The notes under the pieces were generated by a model. The model did not search any database, was not told the origin of the DNA, and was given only the letters and a program-made list of their open reading frames with translations. From Oscillospiraceae bacterium (lineage in GTDB: Bacteria; Bacillota_A; Clostridia; Oscillospirales; Oscillospiraceae), in assembly GCA_017627975.1 (NCBI GenBank), contig JAGAFT010000049.1, positions 1 through 22,634 of the forward strand: 22,634 nt of DNA, in the 5' to 3' direction. A program made the position numbers and the translations under genes. Positions 1 through 6,313 of this stretch are shown one piece after another (the stretch's first letter is position 1; each line of letters begins with the position of its first letter).

Positions 1-1360
1 ACGCATTGATTACGCCCGGCATATGCTCTCCGATCCCGGACAGCATGGTTTTTACAATATCACCGGCTGTACTCAGCACCTCCGGCAGCTTGCTGATGAT
101 CCCGGAGATGAAATCACCGACTGCCGTCGCAGCGCTGGTTATCAGCTGAGGCGCGTTCTGAACAATGCCGGTGCCCAGCTGCATGATGATCTGTGCAGCA
201 ACCGGCAGCAGTTCCGGAAGCTTCGCAACCAGACCTTTTGCAAAGTCTGACAGCACAACCGCCGCCTGCTGCATCAGGGACGGCCCGTTTTCAATGATGC
301 CCTTTACAAGCTCCAGCAGTACGGAACCGCCCGTTTGCAGGATTGTCGGAAGCGCTGTAACGATCCCCTTAGCAAGGGTTATAATGATTTCCGCCGCCGC
401 GGGAGCGAGTAACGGCAGGTTATTTGAGATAGAGCTAATCAGGGATGTAAGAATCTGCGTTCCGGCGGATATAATCCCTGGGAGCATCTCCGTGATTTTT
501 CCGGTGATGCTCTGAATCCCTTCCGTGATTTTCGCAACGCCGCTTCCAGAATTTCCGCTAAAGATGCTGGACAGGCCGTCCATCACGGTTGTGATTCCCG
601 GAAGGAATTTGGCAATCATGTTATTTTTCAGCCCGTTCAGGCTTTTCGTCATATTCTGCAAAGAATCCTGAAAAGCTGCGGATGCCTTGACATCCTCATT
701 GCTCATGACAATGCCCAGGTCGTGACATTGCTGCTTCATCGCGGCCAGGTCTTCAGAGGATGTATTCAACAGAGCGCCCATTTCCATTGCGCCGCGCCCG
801 AACAGGCTTTGCGCTAATCTGGCGCGTTCTGTTTCATCCTTCACCCCGGTCAATGCGGAGATGGTCGCGTTCCAAAGCTCCTCCCGGTTCATCTTCTGCG
901 CTTGTTCAGCGGAGATGCCCAACGCCTGAAAAGCTTCATTCCCATTTCCGGCGGCGGTGGTCAGCTTCGTCATGGCCGCTTTGAGGGATTCCATACTTGT
1001 TCCGCTATGCTGTGCGATGAAATCCCATTCCTGATAGGCTTCTGCAGAAAGGCCCATTTTCTGCGACAGCTTATCCACATTGTCACCGTACTGCGCTGTT
1101 GCCTTTGCTGCGCTGTAGAAAGACGCGGAAAGCGCGGTGACGCTGGCCACGGATGCGGCGACCGCCGTTCCAATCGCTTTGGTTCCAGATTTCAGAGCAC
1201 TGGAAAATTTAGAGGTGAATTTAGCGCCAGATTCTTTACCGGCTTTATCCGCTGCGCTTTCCGCCGCCGGTGTCAGTTCGTTTACAATCGTTTTCTGTGC
1301 GCCCTCTAATGACGGCATGATTGTAACTACTGCTCTTGCGACTTCAATTCCGTTCGCCAT
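1..1360 (-). CDS. Phage tail tape measure protein (C-terminus cut by window edge)
   Basis: Sets tail length and is threaded through the tail tube; in siphophages it is ejected with the DNA. The visible part is the N-terminal 453 residues, starting MANGIEVARAVVTIVPS. It has an Ala/Ser/Thr-rich region, a stretch naming the family (AQYGDNVDKLSQKMGLS, followed by LFGRGAMEMGALLN), and then long hydrophobic amphipathic repeats (for example LPLLAPAAAEIIITLAKGI and LLPVAAQIIMQLGTGI, about 35-40 residues apart). The ATG at 1360 has AGGAGGTG just upstream and overlaps the end of the tail chaperone frame by 17 nt. Its place directly after the G/G-T chaperones is the conserved siphophage order. The stop codon lies left of the window. 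Confidence 0.95.
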   Translation of the reverse strand, partial: MANGIEVARAVVTIMPSLEGAQKTIVNELTPAAESAADKAGKESGAKFTSKFSSALKSGTKAIGTAVAASVASVTALSASFYSAAKATAQYGDNVDKLSQKMGLSAEAYQEWDFIAQHSGTSMESLKAAMTKLTTAAGNGNEAFQALGISAEQAQKMNREELWNATISALTGVKDETERARLAQSLFGRGAMEMGALLNTSSEDLAAMKQQCHDLGIVMSNEDVKASAAFQDSLQNMTKSLNGLKNNMIAKFLPGITTVMDGLSSIFSGNSGSGVAKITEGIQSITGKITEMLPGIISAGTQILTSLISSISNNLPLLAPAAAEIIITLAKGIVTALPTILQTGGSVLLELVKGIIENGPSLMQQAAVVLSDFAKGLVAKLPELLPVAAQIIMQLGTGIVQNAPQLITSAATAVGDFISGIISKLPEVLSTAGDIVKTMLSGIGEHMPGVINA

Positions 1361-2017
1361 TCTCCTTTTCACCTCCTAACATCCCGAACCAGTCTGAAGC
1401 TTTCATGATTTTCTTGAATTGCTTCTTTTTCTGTCTCCATGACCGCGGATATTCTCCCGGTTTTTGTGGCCTGCGTCCTGATCCCTTTGCGGCTACAATC
1501 GCTGTTAATCCTGCAATTGCATCATAGATGTCTGCTAAAATGACATTTGTTTTGTACACCGTTGACCATTCTGCTATTTCCGGTTTCATTTCCGCCACAA
1601 TGGATGAATCCGGTTTTGCGCTATGCAAAAAAGAGCCGAGCGCCCCCCAGGACAGGGAGCGCCCGACATCATCCAGACTATAACCCGTTTGTGTAAGCAG
1701 ATCATGCTCAACAGCTGCTTTGTGAGCCTCGACAAAATCCGCGAGGCTTACGATTCCCCCAGGCTGGCGCCGGATTCCTCTGCGTTGGCATCAGCCCACG
1801 CCTGGGCAAGCTGGTTGTACTCATCAACGGTCATATCGTCCAGCACCTCAGACGGAATGTATCTTGCGAACATCGCATAAACACTTTCCTCATCCTTCAG
1901 CGCAAGAACATCTTTCCGCTTCATACTGCCAGCCAGCGGCACAGAGTAGGTTTTCTTCCCGATTTCCACGGCCAGAACATTAGTGTTCTGACCGCCGATG
2001 GTAACCTTCTTAGCCAT
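1344..2017 (-). CDS. Tail assembly chaperone, long form (gpG-T-like) made by -1 frameshift at about 1754
   Basis: Reading 2017 down to 1754 in the first frame, then slipping back one base, gives a fusion of about 224 residues (88 + 136). The second frame is open from the slip site to the stop at 1344. It encodes the conserved T-domain pattern: an LxxTGYSLDDVGRSLSWGALGSF segment followed by PDSSIVAEMKPE, like the SWG(D/E)L...PxDSAL motif of Gram-positive phage tail chaperones. There is no good separate start in the second frame: a TTG at 1628 sits inside the conserved domain. A -1 frame stop near 1786 limits where the slip can occur to the last dozen codons of the short form. In lambda-like phages a minority of ribosomes make the long form, and the G:G-T ratio is critical for tail assembly. 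Confidence 0.85.
1725..1760 (-). promoter_or_regulatory. Programmed -1 ribosomal frameshift signal (slippery run plus hairpin)
   Basis: On the minus strand the frame-0 codons are CTG GGG GAA TCG TAA. The heptamer G GGG GAA (1754-1760) allows the P-site tRNA to re-pair perfectly and the A-site tRNA-Glu to re-pair on GGA with one G-U pair. After a 5-nt spacer (1749-1753) comes a perfect 7-bp stem, AGCCTCG (1742-1748) with CGAGGCT (1725-1731), around a 10-nt loop. The spacer and stem match the classic layout of stimulatory hairpins. The heptamer is not a textbook XXXYYYZ site. Confidence 0.8.
1748..2017 (-). CDS. Tail assembly chaperone, short form (gpG-like)
   Basis: An 89-residue protein in the position of lambda gpG, between the major tail protein and the tape measure gene. 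Chaperones of this type coat the tape measure during tail assembly and are not part of the finished virion. The start ATG at 2017 has AAAAGGAG upstream. The sequence is small and acidic, with VEIGKKTYSVPLAGSMKRKD near the front and the Ala/Asp-rich end expected just before a frameshift. The stop TAA at 1748-1750 lies a few nucleotides after a run of five G. Function is assigned from position plus the frameshift signal; sequence resemblance alone is moderate. Confidence 0.85.
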   Translation of the reverse strand: MAKKVTIGGQNTNVLAVEIGKKTYSVPLAGSMKRKDVLALKDEESVYAMFARYIPSEVLDDMTVDEYNQLAQAWADANAEESGASLGES

Positions 2018-2039
2018 TTTTTAACTCCTTTTTCTTTGC

Positions 2040-2609
2040 TTATTGAGGATTAGTGGTGTTAGTGGTAACAGGCGTGTCCTTGGTGAACTTCCAGCCGCCG
2101 GTCACAGTAATATTCCAGATCAGGGCGCCGGTGGGCGTAAGGCCCACTTCCGCGATCTCCGTCACCATGCCGTGCTGACAGGTCCAGATCAGGTCATCCC
2201 CGCCGTCTTTGCCATACAGCACAAAGGACTCTTCCTTGGCCTTGGGGCCGTCGGAAGCGTCAACGGTAAATCCGGTCGTGGTGGTCGCCACAGCATCAGA
2301 GCCGAACACAGTCTTCATAGACTCAGCGTCCGTGCTGATCACCGGGATGGTCATGCTGCCCTTCTCGGTCTCGACCGTGCGGGCCACAGACAGATCCCAA
2401 AGCCGGATGCCCTCGGTAGAGCCGAAGGGGGTCCAGCTGGGGCCGTCCTCGCTGATCGCTCCGGCAATCTTCCAGGCGGAGCTTTCGCCTACCAGGGCAA
2501 GCACCGCGGCGCCCGTGGTGGGCATGGCGTTGGGAGACGCGGGATTATAGGGGGCATGAAAGAACATACCGGACGCGTTCTCATGGCCAACAGCAACATT
2601 GATTTCCAT
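2040..2609 (-). CDS. Major tail tube protein
   Basis: A 189-residue protein that likely polymerises into the tail tube. It sits between the tail terminator and the tail chaperones, where siphophages keep the tube gene. The start ATG at 2609 has ACGGAGGTAAAAGAGT upstream, a very strong ribosome binding site as expected for an abundant structural protein. The sequence is rich in beta-forming, Gly/Thr segments (GTAAVLALVGES-like front part, IWNITVTGGWKFTKDTPVT end), and the pattern TPTGALIWNITVTGGWKF resembles the C-terminal strand of Gram-positive phage tube proteins. Identity rests on position, size and composition more than on a catalytic motif. Confidence 0.85.
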   Translation of the reverse strand: MEINVAVGHENASGMFFHAPYNPASPNAMPTTGAAVLALVGESSAWKIAGAISEDGPSWTPFGSTEGIRLWDLSVARTVETEKGSMTIPVISTDAESMKTVFGSDAVATTTTGFTVDASDGPKAKEESFVLYGKDGGDDLIWTCQHGMVTEIAEVGLTPTGALIWNITVTGGWKFTKDTPVTTNTTNPQ

Positions 2610-2626
2610 ACTCTTTTACCTCCGTT

Positions 2627-3019
2627 TTAATTAATTGTGGTTTTTTCCAGGTGCGCGATGACAGTAAGCCTTGCGGAGCACATCGCAAGGTCAGGCCGGA
2701 CAGGATCCGTCCCCCAGCTTCCGGAGGAATTGACCTCCACATGCCGGATCTGTGTTCCCTGGCCTCCTGCTTTCGCCCGCAGAACACCGACGGCATTCCG
2801 CAGATATTCAAGCGCTTCGGCCTCTGTCTCTGCGCGGGAATCAAGCGTTATCTCAAACGTGTCGATCCCGTTCGCGTCAGATCCTCCGACCTGCGTTACA
2901 AGGATATGCGGCAAAGCGTAAGCCGCGGGGAGCGGTCTACAATACACGGCCAGATTATCCGTCAATGCCAACCTGACGGCGTCTTCGACATCAATCGACC
3001 GCCTGATTTCAATGCTCAT
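2627..3019 (-). CDS. Tail terminator / tail completion protein (gpU-like position)
   Basis: A 130-residue protein just upstream of the tube gene, the usual place of the tail terminator, which caps the tube and docks it to the head. It starts at ATG 3019, overlapping the stop of the preceding neck gene (ATGA-type overlap), so translation is probably coupled. The sequence alternates charged and hydrophobic residues with a central DTFEITLDSRAETEAEALEYL segment that fits an alpha/beta terminator fold with a long helix. No motif is diagnostic; the call is mainly from gene order and size (terminators are usually 120-150 residues). Confidence 0.7.
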   Translation of the reverse strand: MSIEIRRSIDVEDAVRLALTDNLAVYCRPLPAAYALPHILVTQVGGSDANGIDTFEITLDSRAETEAEALEYLRNAVGVLRAKAGGQGTQIRHVEVNSSGSWGTDPVRPDLAMCSARLTVIAHLEKTTIN

Positions 3020-3285
3020 CAGCCCACCGCCTTACTTAGCGCTTTATCCTCGGCTTCGGCAATCCTGCTGTTCCGGTCTGTCGTATAAACAAAGCCGGAT
3101 GCGCGTCGACTTCCGAAAGCCTTTGCAACTCTCGTTCCGGATTCAAAACCCGATCCTCCGCGGTGGTTCGCCGCATTGGCCCGGTTCTTAATCTGTTCTG
3201 TCACGGCCTGCACCTGTGACATGGTCCCGGGCGCACAGAGGATCTGTTCGAAGCCCTCGTGCACCCATTCGATTTTGATACTCAT
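3019..3285 (-). CDS. Neck / head-tail joining protein (HK97 gp10-like)
   Basis: A small basic protein of 88 residues, starting MSIKIEWVHEGFEQILCAPG. The ATG at 3285 overlaps the stop of the preceding gene as TGATG and has AAAGGTGG eight bases upstream. A GTG at 3297 in the same frame would add four residues but has worse spacing. The order head closure, gp10-like, tail terminator, tube matches HK97-type neck modules. The pattern of an N-terminal helix followed by a basic Gly/Arg-rich stretch and a short C-terminal helix (NSRIAEAEDKALSKAVG) fits a short gp10-like protein, though it is shorter than most family members (usually above 110). It could be another minor neck protein. Confidence 0.6.
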   Translation of the reverse strand: MSIKIEWVHEGFEQILCAPGTMSQVQAVTEQIKNRANAANHRGGSGFESGTRVAKAFGSRRASGFVYTTDRNSRIAEAEDKALSKAVG

Positions 3286-3626
3286 CAGCCCCGCCACCTT
3301 TCAATGTTGAGCTGCATATGTGTTACGCGCCCCGTAGGGCTGCGCCACTCCATCGGCTCTCCGTTGATGGTGTAATCGTGGCCGTCGTATCGTATACGGT
3401 CGCCGGCACGCACATCCGATCCAGGCGGCAAATAGCAGGTGTATCCGTCTGTGATACCCTGCACCCGTCCGTCCTGTGTGAGAGACGTTCCCGCCGGCTG
3501 TACTGAGCATCCGGTAATTATCAGCTGATCCGGGTTTGTCCAGTCATAGACCGTAGAGCCCCGAACGTCCTTAGCTGCCGGTCTCAGCCTTGTAACAGTG
3601 TCATTCGCCCAGGAAGGCAGTGCCAT
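3285..3626 (-). CDS. Head closure protein (head-tail stopper)
   Basis: A 113-residue protein. The C-terminal half has the family signature: a V(R)AGDRIRYDGHDYTINGEP stretch followed by WRSPTGRVTH and a final strand. This is the head-completion pattern (GDR-aromatic-DG...Y.V.GEP..WRSP..G...) found in Gram-positive phages. The N-terminus begins MALPSWANDTVTRLRPA, also typical of stopper proteins, which bind below the adaptor and close the portal until DNA ejection. The start ATG at 3626 overlaps the stop of the adaptor gene. Position between adaptor and neck protein supports the call. Confidence 0.8.
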   Translation of the reverse strand: MALPSWANDTVTRLRPAAKDVRGSTVYDWTNPDQLIITGCSVQPAGTSLTQDGRVQGITDGYTCYLPPGSDVRAGDRIRYDGHDYTINGEPMEWRSPTGRVTHMQLNIERWRG

Positions 3627-4252
3627 CAGAACACCCCTTTCACCTTGTAAGGGTCGAGGGTTTCAAGATCCGTTGACTGCAGCGCACCCGCTCCTCCGCC
3701 ATTCGACCAGCTCGCGCTGTAAGAGATGGAAACGCCGCCGGCGCTCTCACTGGACACGCCATTCGGCGCAACCAGTGCCCTCGTGGCCCGTCCGGAGATA
3801 ATCTCTTTGATCGATCCCATCAGGGAATCCGGGATGCCTGCCGTATAGCTTACGGTGATCTCCGTCTTTCTGGATGCCGGCGAGACATCGAACAGGCGGA
3901 CGATTCCGTTCTGTTCGAAGGCGTAGTCCGTCCAGGCTTCGCCATCGATCGTGACTGCTGAAACAGCCGTGACAAATGCCGCCGGCAGCTGCACAAGGAA
4001 GTCATTATTGACCCGCTTAATCCTTCCGTTCCCATAGAGCAACCGCTCAGAGAACTCACAGGCCAGCGGCGGGTATACGTGCCATCCGCAGTGGTTCCGA
4101 ACACCCATGGACGCAGCCGACAGGCTGGCCGGGATCCGCACATCACCGGCGAACTTGTTCGCGGTCATCGTGTTGAAATCCGCCTGAGACAGCATATCCT
4201 CCATGGCATCCGCGCCCGTGATGGTATATCCCCAGTTCGTGGCAAGGCTCAT
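3626..4252 (-). CDS. Head-tail connector adaptor protein (gp6-like)
   Basis: A 208-residue protein in the slot of the gp6/gp15-type adaptor, the ring attached under the portal. The ATG at 4252 overlaps the stop of the small upstream gene (ATGA). The front half contains an acidic helix; the middle shows an RLLYGNGRIKRVNNDFLVQLP stretch, then VSAVTIDGEAWTDYAF and ITVSYTAGIP, the last resembling the 'vtYtaGyp.vP..ik' segment of phage adaptor proteins, followed by a helix of KEIISGRATRAL type. The C-terminus is Gly/Ser-rich and ends near a DPYKV motif common in adaptors. The family is assigned from these motifs plus gene order. Confidence 0.8.
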   Translation of the reverse strand: MSLATNWGYTITGADAMEDMLSQADFNTMTANKFAGDVRIPASLSAASMGVRNHCGWHVYPPLACEFSERLLYGNGRIKRVNNDFLVQLPAAFVTAVSAVTIDGEAWTDYAFEQNGIVRLFDVSPASRKTEITVSYTAGIPDSLMGSIKEIISGRATRALVAPNGVSSESAGGVSISYSASWSNGGGAGALQSTDLETLDPYKVKGVF

Positions 4253-4440
4253 TTGGTCGCCACCTTCCTGGCTTTGTTCGCGGGCTTCCGGGCCTTGTCC
4301 GCTGGCGCTTTCGCCTTTTCTTCGGGCATCTCTGCCACCTTCTCAGGCGGAGCCACCTTCCTCACCTCAACAGCGCCGGCGGGCTGTTCACCTTCCTCGA
4401 ACTGGTACTTTTGCCCACGGTATTCGTAGATCTTCAGCAT
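4249..4440 (-). CDS. Small basic protein between capsid and adaptor genes, function unknown
   Basis: A 63-residue protein. ATG at 4440 is preferred (AAAGGCGGTGAAACC upstream); an in-frame TTG at 4458 would add six residues but sits on top of that ribosome binding site. The first 25 residues look like a small beta unit (MLKIYEYRGQKYQFEEGEQ). The rest is low-complexity, rich in Lys, Ala and Pro (KVAPPEKVAEMPEEKAKAPADKARKPANKARK). Small proteins with Lys/Ala/Pro tails often follow the major capsid gene in phages of Clostridia. A decoration, scaffolding-like or DNA-contacting role is possible but not shown by the sequence. Confidence 0.7.
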   Translation of the reverse strand: MLKIYEYRGQKYQFEEGEQPAGAVEVRKVAPPEKVAEMPEEKAKAPADKARKPANKARKVATK

Positions 4441-4463
4441 GGTTTCACCGCCTTTCAAAGACA

Positions 4464-4486
4464 GGGGAGGGCGCTAAGCCCTCCCC
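4464..4486 (-). terminator. Hairpin after the capsid gene (weak or partial terminator / mRNA stabiliser)
   Basis: A perfect 9-bp stem, GGGGAGGGC (4464-4472) with GCCCTCCCC (4478-4486), around a 5-nt loop. It lies 10 bases after the major capsid stop and 24 bases before the next start. On the minus strand it is followed by TGTCTTT, not a clean U-run, so full termination is unlikely. Such hairpins commonly protect capsid mRNA or lower expression of downstream connector genes. Confidence 0.6.
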
Positions 4487-4496
4487 GTTTTGTTAA

Positions 4497-5624
4497 TTAG
4501 GTCGCCGCAGCAACTTTGCAGACGCCCTTGAGGTCGACGACCGCGCAGGCCAGCCGCTCTTCAGCCAGCAGGGTTACACGGTTGTAGAGGGCATCGTCTT
4601 CGTTCTGCTCGTAGAGCTTCACGTCGAGGCCGTCCTTGCGCCAGATCTTCACAGCCTGACGGGCCGCAACGATTGCGGTGCCGGCGGTGATGTTGCTGTT
4701 GCAGAACACCGGGACGCCCCAGATGGAGGTGGGCATGGCGTAACCGCCGTTGCCATAAGCGCCGGAGAAGTAGCCGCCGCCGATGTACTGCTTGTTGGCA
4801 TCCTTGGCCTTCAGAGCAGCCAGGTAGTCAGCGGGGTTCATGATGACAACAGAAGCGTCATAGGCGCTGTTCTGCTTGACATTCATGATGCCGGCGATGA
4901 TGCCGTCAGCCAGCTGTTCGGTGGCGGAGTCGTAGGTCACCGCGCCGATGCCGCTGGTACCGGCAACCGTGGTGACGATTGTGGAATCTTCCACAGTGCC
5001 CAGGTGATAGATCAGGCTGTTCTGCACTTCAGAGGCCAGGAAGTCCTGATCCCACAGGATCTCATCGGTCTCTTTGATGTAGGCCGCGATCTTGGACAGG
5101 GGCAGCGTCGTGGGAGTGAAGCTGGTGCTGTTCTGGGGCTTCTTCCCGCCTTCAGCGGTCACGGCGGGGCTGCCTTCATAAGCACCCTGCCTGAAGTAGG
5201 TGATGGCGTTGCCGGAGATGATCGCATTGGCGAAGAAATCAGCGGCAGCGACGCGCTTGGGCTGCGGAGCCACAGAGCGGTCGTAGTCGGTCATGGTGGA
5301 GCCGGTCACAACGGTCGTAGCGGCCTTAATGTGAGCATTCACGCTCCATCCCTTCACGTTCTTGTCGGTCGCCGCAGCTTTCGCGGTGAACTCTTCCAGG
5401 GCGGTCTTCTTCTCTTCCACGGTGCTGTCCTCCTCTTCTTTCGTGCCGATCACATTTAGCAGACCGGCTTTCTTCTCCGCCGCTTCAATGGCGGCTTCCT
5501 TCTCTTCGATCTTGGCCTTCAGCTGAACTCCTTCAGCGATGGCTTCCTGATCGTCGGCCTCGATGCGCTCTTTCAGCGCGGCCAGATTGCCCTTCAGCTG
5601 GGCCAGCTCTTCTTTCAAAGACAT
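4497..5624 (-). CDS. Major capsid protein, HK97 fold
   Basis: A 375-residue shell protein. The first 55 or so residues form a charged coiled coil (MSLKEELAQLKGNLAALKERI, then KAKIEEKEAAIEAAEKKAG), the delta/scaffolding domain that the prohead protease removes. The mature part shows typical HK97-family segments: an N-arm, an AEGGKKPQNSTSFT-type E-loop region, ITYFRQGAYEG-like strand, a KETDEILWDQDFLASEVQNSL spine helix, and SVVIMNPADYLAALKAKDANKQY followed by IWGVPVFCNSNI in the A-domain. The start at 5624 has GAGGAGG eight bases upstream. An open frame continues further up to 5786 but would add a spurious Arg-rich stretch. Gene order protease-capsid is canonical. Confidence 0.95.
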   Translation of the reverse strand: MSLKEELAQLKGNLAALKERIEADDQEAIAEGVQLKAKIEEKEAAIEAAEKKAGLLNVIGTKEEEDSTVEEKKTALEEFTAKAAATDKNVKGWSVNAHIKAATTVVTGSTMTDYDRSVAPQPKRVAAADFFANAIISGNAITYFRQGAYEGSPAVTAEGGKKPQNSTSFTPTTLPLSKIAAYIKETDEILWDQDFLASEVQNSLIYHLGTVEDSTIVTTVAGTSGIGAVTYDSATEQLADGIIAGIMNVKQNSAYDASVVIMNPADYLAALKAKDANKQYIGGGYFSGAYGNGGYAMPTSIWGVPVFCNSNITAGTAIVAARQAVKIWRKDGLDVKLYEQNEDDALYNRVTLLAEERLACAVVDLKGVCKVAAAT

Positions 5625-5637
5625 GCTTCTGTCCTCC

Positions 5638-6303
5638 TCAGATAGATTTGATGTATTCCAGGAGTCCCGCCTTCTCCGGGTTGCTCGCCTTCTGCTCCTC
5701 CGCCGCCGCGTTGGCTTCCGGTTCGTCCTCCCCGTCAATGGGTTCTTCCTCGTTAAGCTCTCCCAGGACATCCTGAAGGAGCTCAATCGCCTGTCTGATC
5801 TTGCCTTCGTCAGCCTTGCTGTTCCTGCGTCCGCTCTTCACGTCCACCACGCCGGCGTCCTCGTTCGCCGGGACGGTCACCGCGCTGATCTCGTACAGAT
5901 CCAGCTCGCGGAGTTCGTTCGCCTTTGTTCCGTCTTCCAGGGTCACCGTGCCGGCGTCCTTCACGTCATAGGCAAAGCTGAACTTCCGCAGCCGTCCGTC
6001 CTTGTACAGCTGTCGGACCTTCTGCGCCTCTTCGGTGCTGTCAAATGTCGCCACAAAATGCAGACCCTTGTCGTCTTCATCGGCCTCAGCGGTCCCGATG
6101 AACGATTTCAGGTTGTCCATCTGGTGGGCCCAGAGGAAAGGAATCCCCTTTCCGCCGTTCCAGCGTTCGGCAAGTGTTTTGGTAAAGGCCCCTTTGGCCA
6201 CAACATCGCCATAGCTGTCCGGCTGCCGGATCCAGGTGGACGCATAACCCTCAATGCTTCCGGTGCCAGCGTCTTTATACTGGACTTCAAAATCCTTAAA
6301 CAT
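5638..6303 (-). CDS. Prohead maturation protease, HK97 (U35) family
   Basis: A 221-residue serine protease that processes the capsid delta domain inside the prohead. Visible features: an N-terminal strand set with IEGYASTW and YGDVVAKGAFTKTL, the histidine motif PFLWAHQ (His60), the serine motif LRKFSFAYDV (Ser109), and the closing strand ELDLYEISAVTVPAN (about 132-147). These are the standard HK97 protease blocks. The C-terminal 60 residues are acidic and helical, probably the part cleaved off on maturation. It starts at ATG 6303 with GAGGTAGCC upstream and ends 13 bases before the capsid start, consistent with coupled expression. Confidence 0.95.
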   Translation of the reverse strand: MFKDFEVQYKDAGTGSIEGYASTWIRQPDSYGDVVAKGAFTKTLAERWNGGKGIPFLWAHQMDNLKSFIGTAEADEDDKGLHFVATFDSTEEAQKVRQLYKDGRLRKFSFAYDVKDAGTVTLEDGTKANELRELDLYEISAVTVPANEDAGVVDVKSGRRNSKADEGKIRQAIELLQDVLGELNEEEPIDGEDEPEANAAAEEQKASNPEKAGLLEYIKSI

Positions 6304-6313
6304 GGCTACCTCC

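Noticed and set aside
1344..1628. A separate 94-residue gene starting with TTG before the tape measure
   Set aside because: The frame stays open upstream to the frameshift site, the TTG lies inside the conserved T-domain, and no ribosome binding site precedes it. It is the second half of the G-T fusion.
5625..5786. N-terminal extension of the capsid frame, very Arg-rich
   Set aside because: It runs antiparallel in sense to nothing real but overlaps the acidic protease tail in another frame; its Arg codons are shadows of GAGGAGG-type Glu codons. The real start at 5624 has a strong ribosome binding site.
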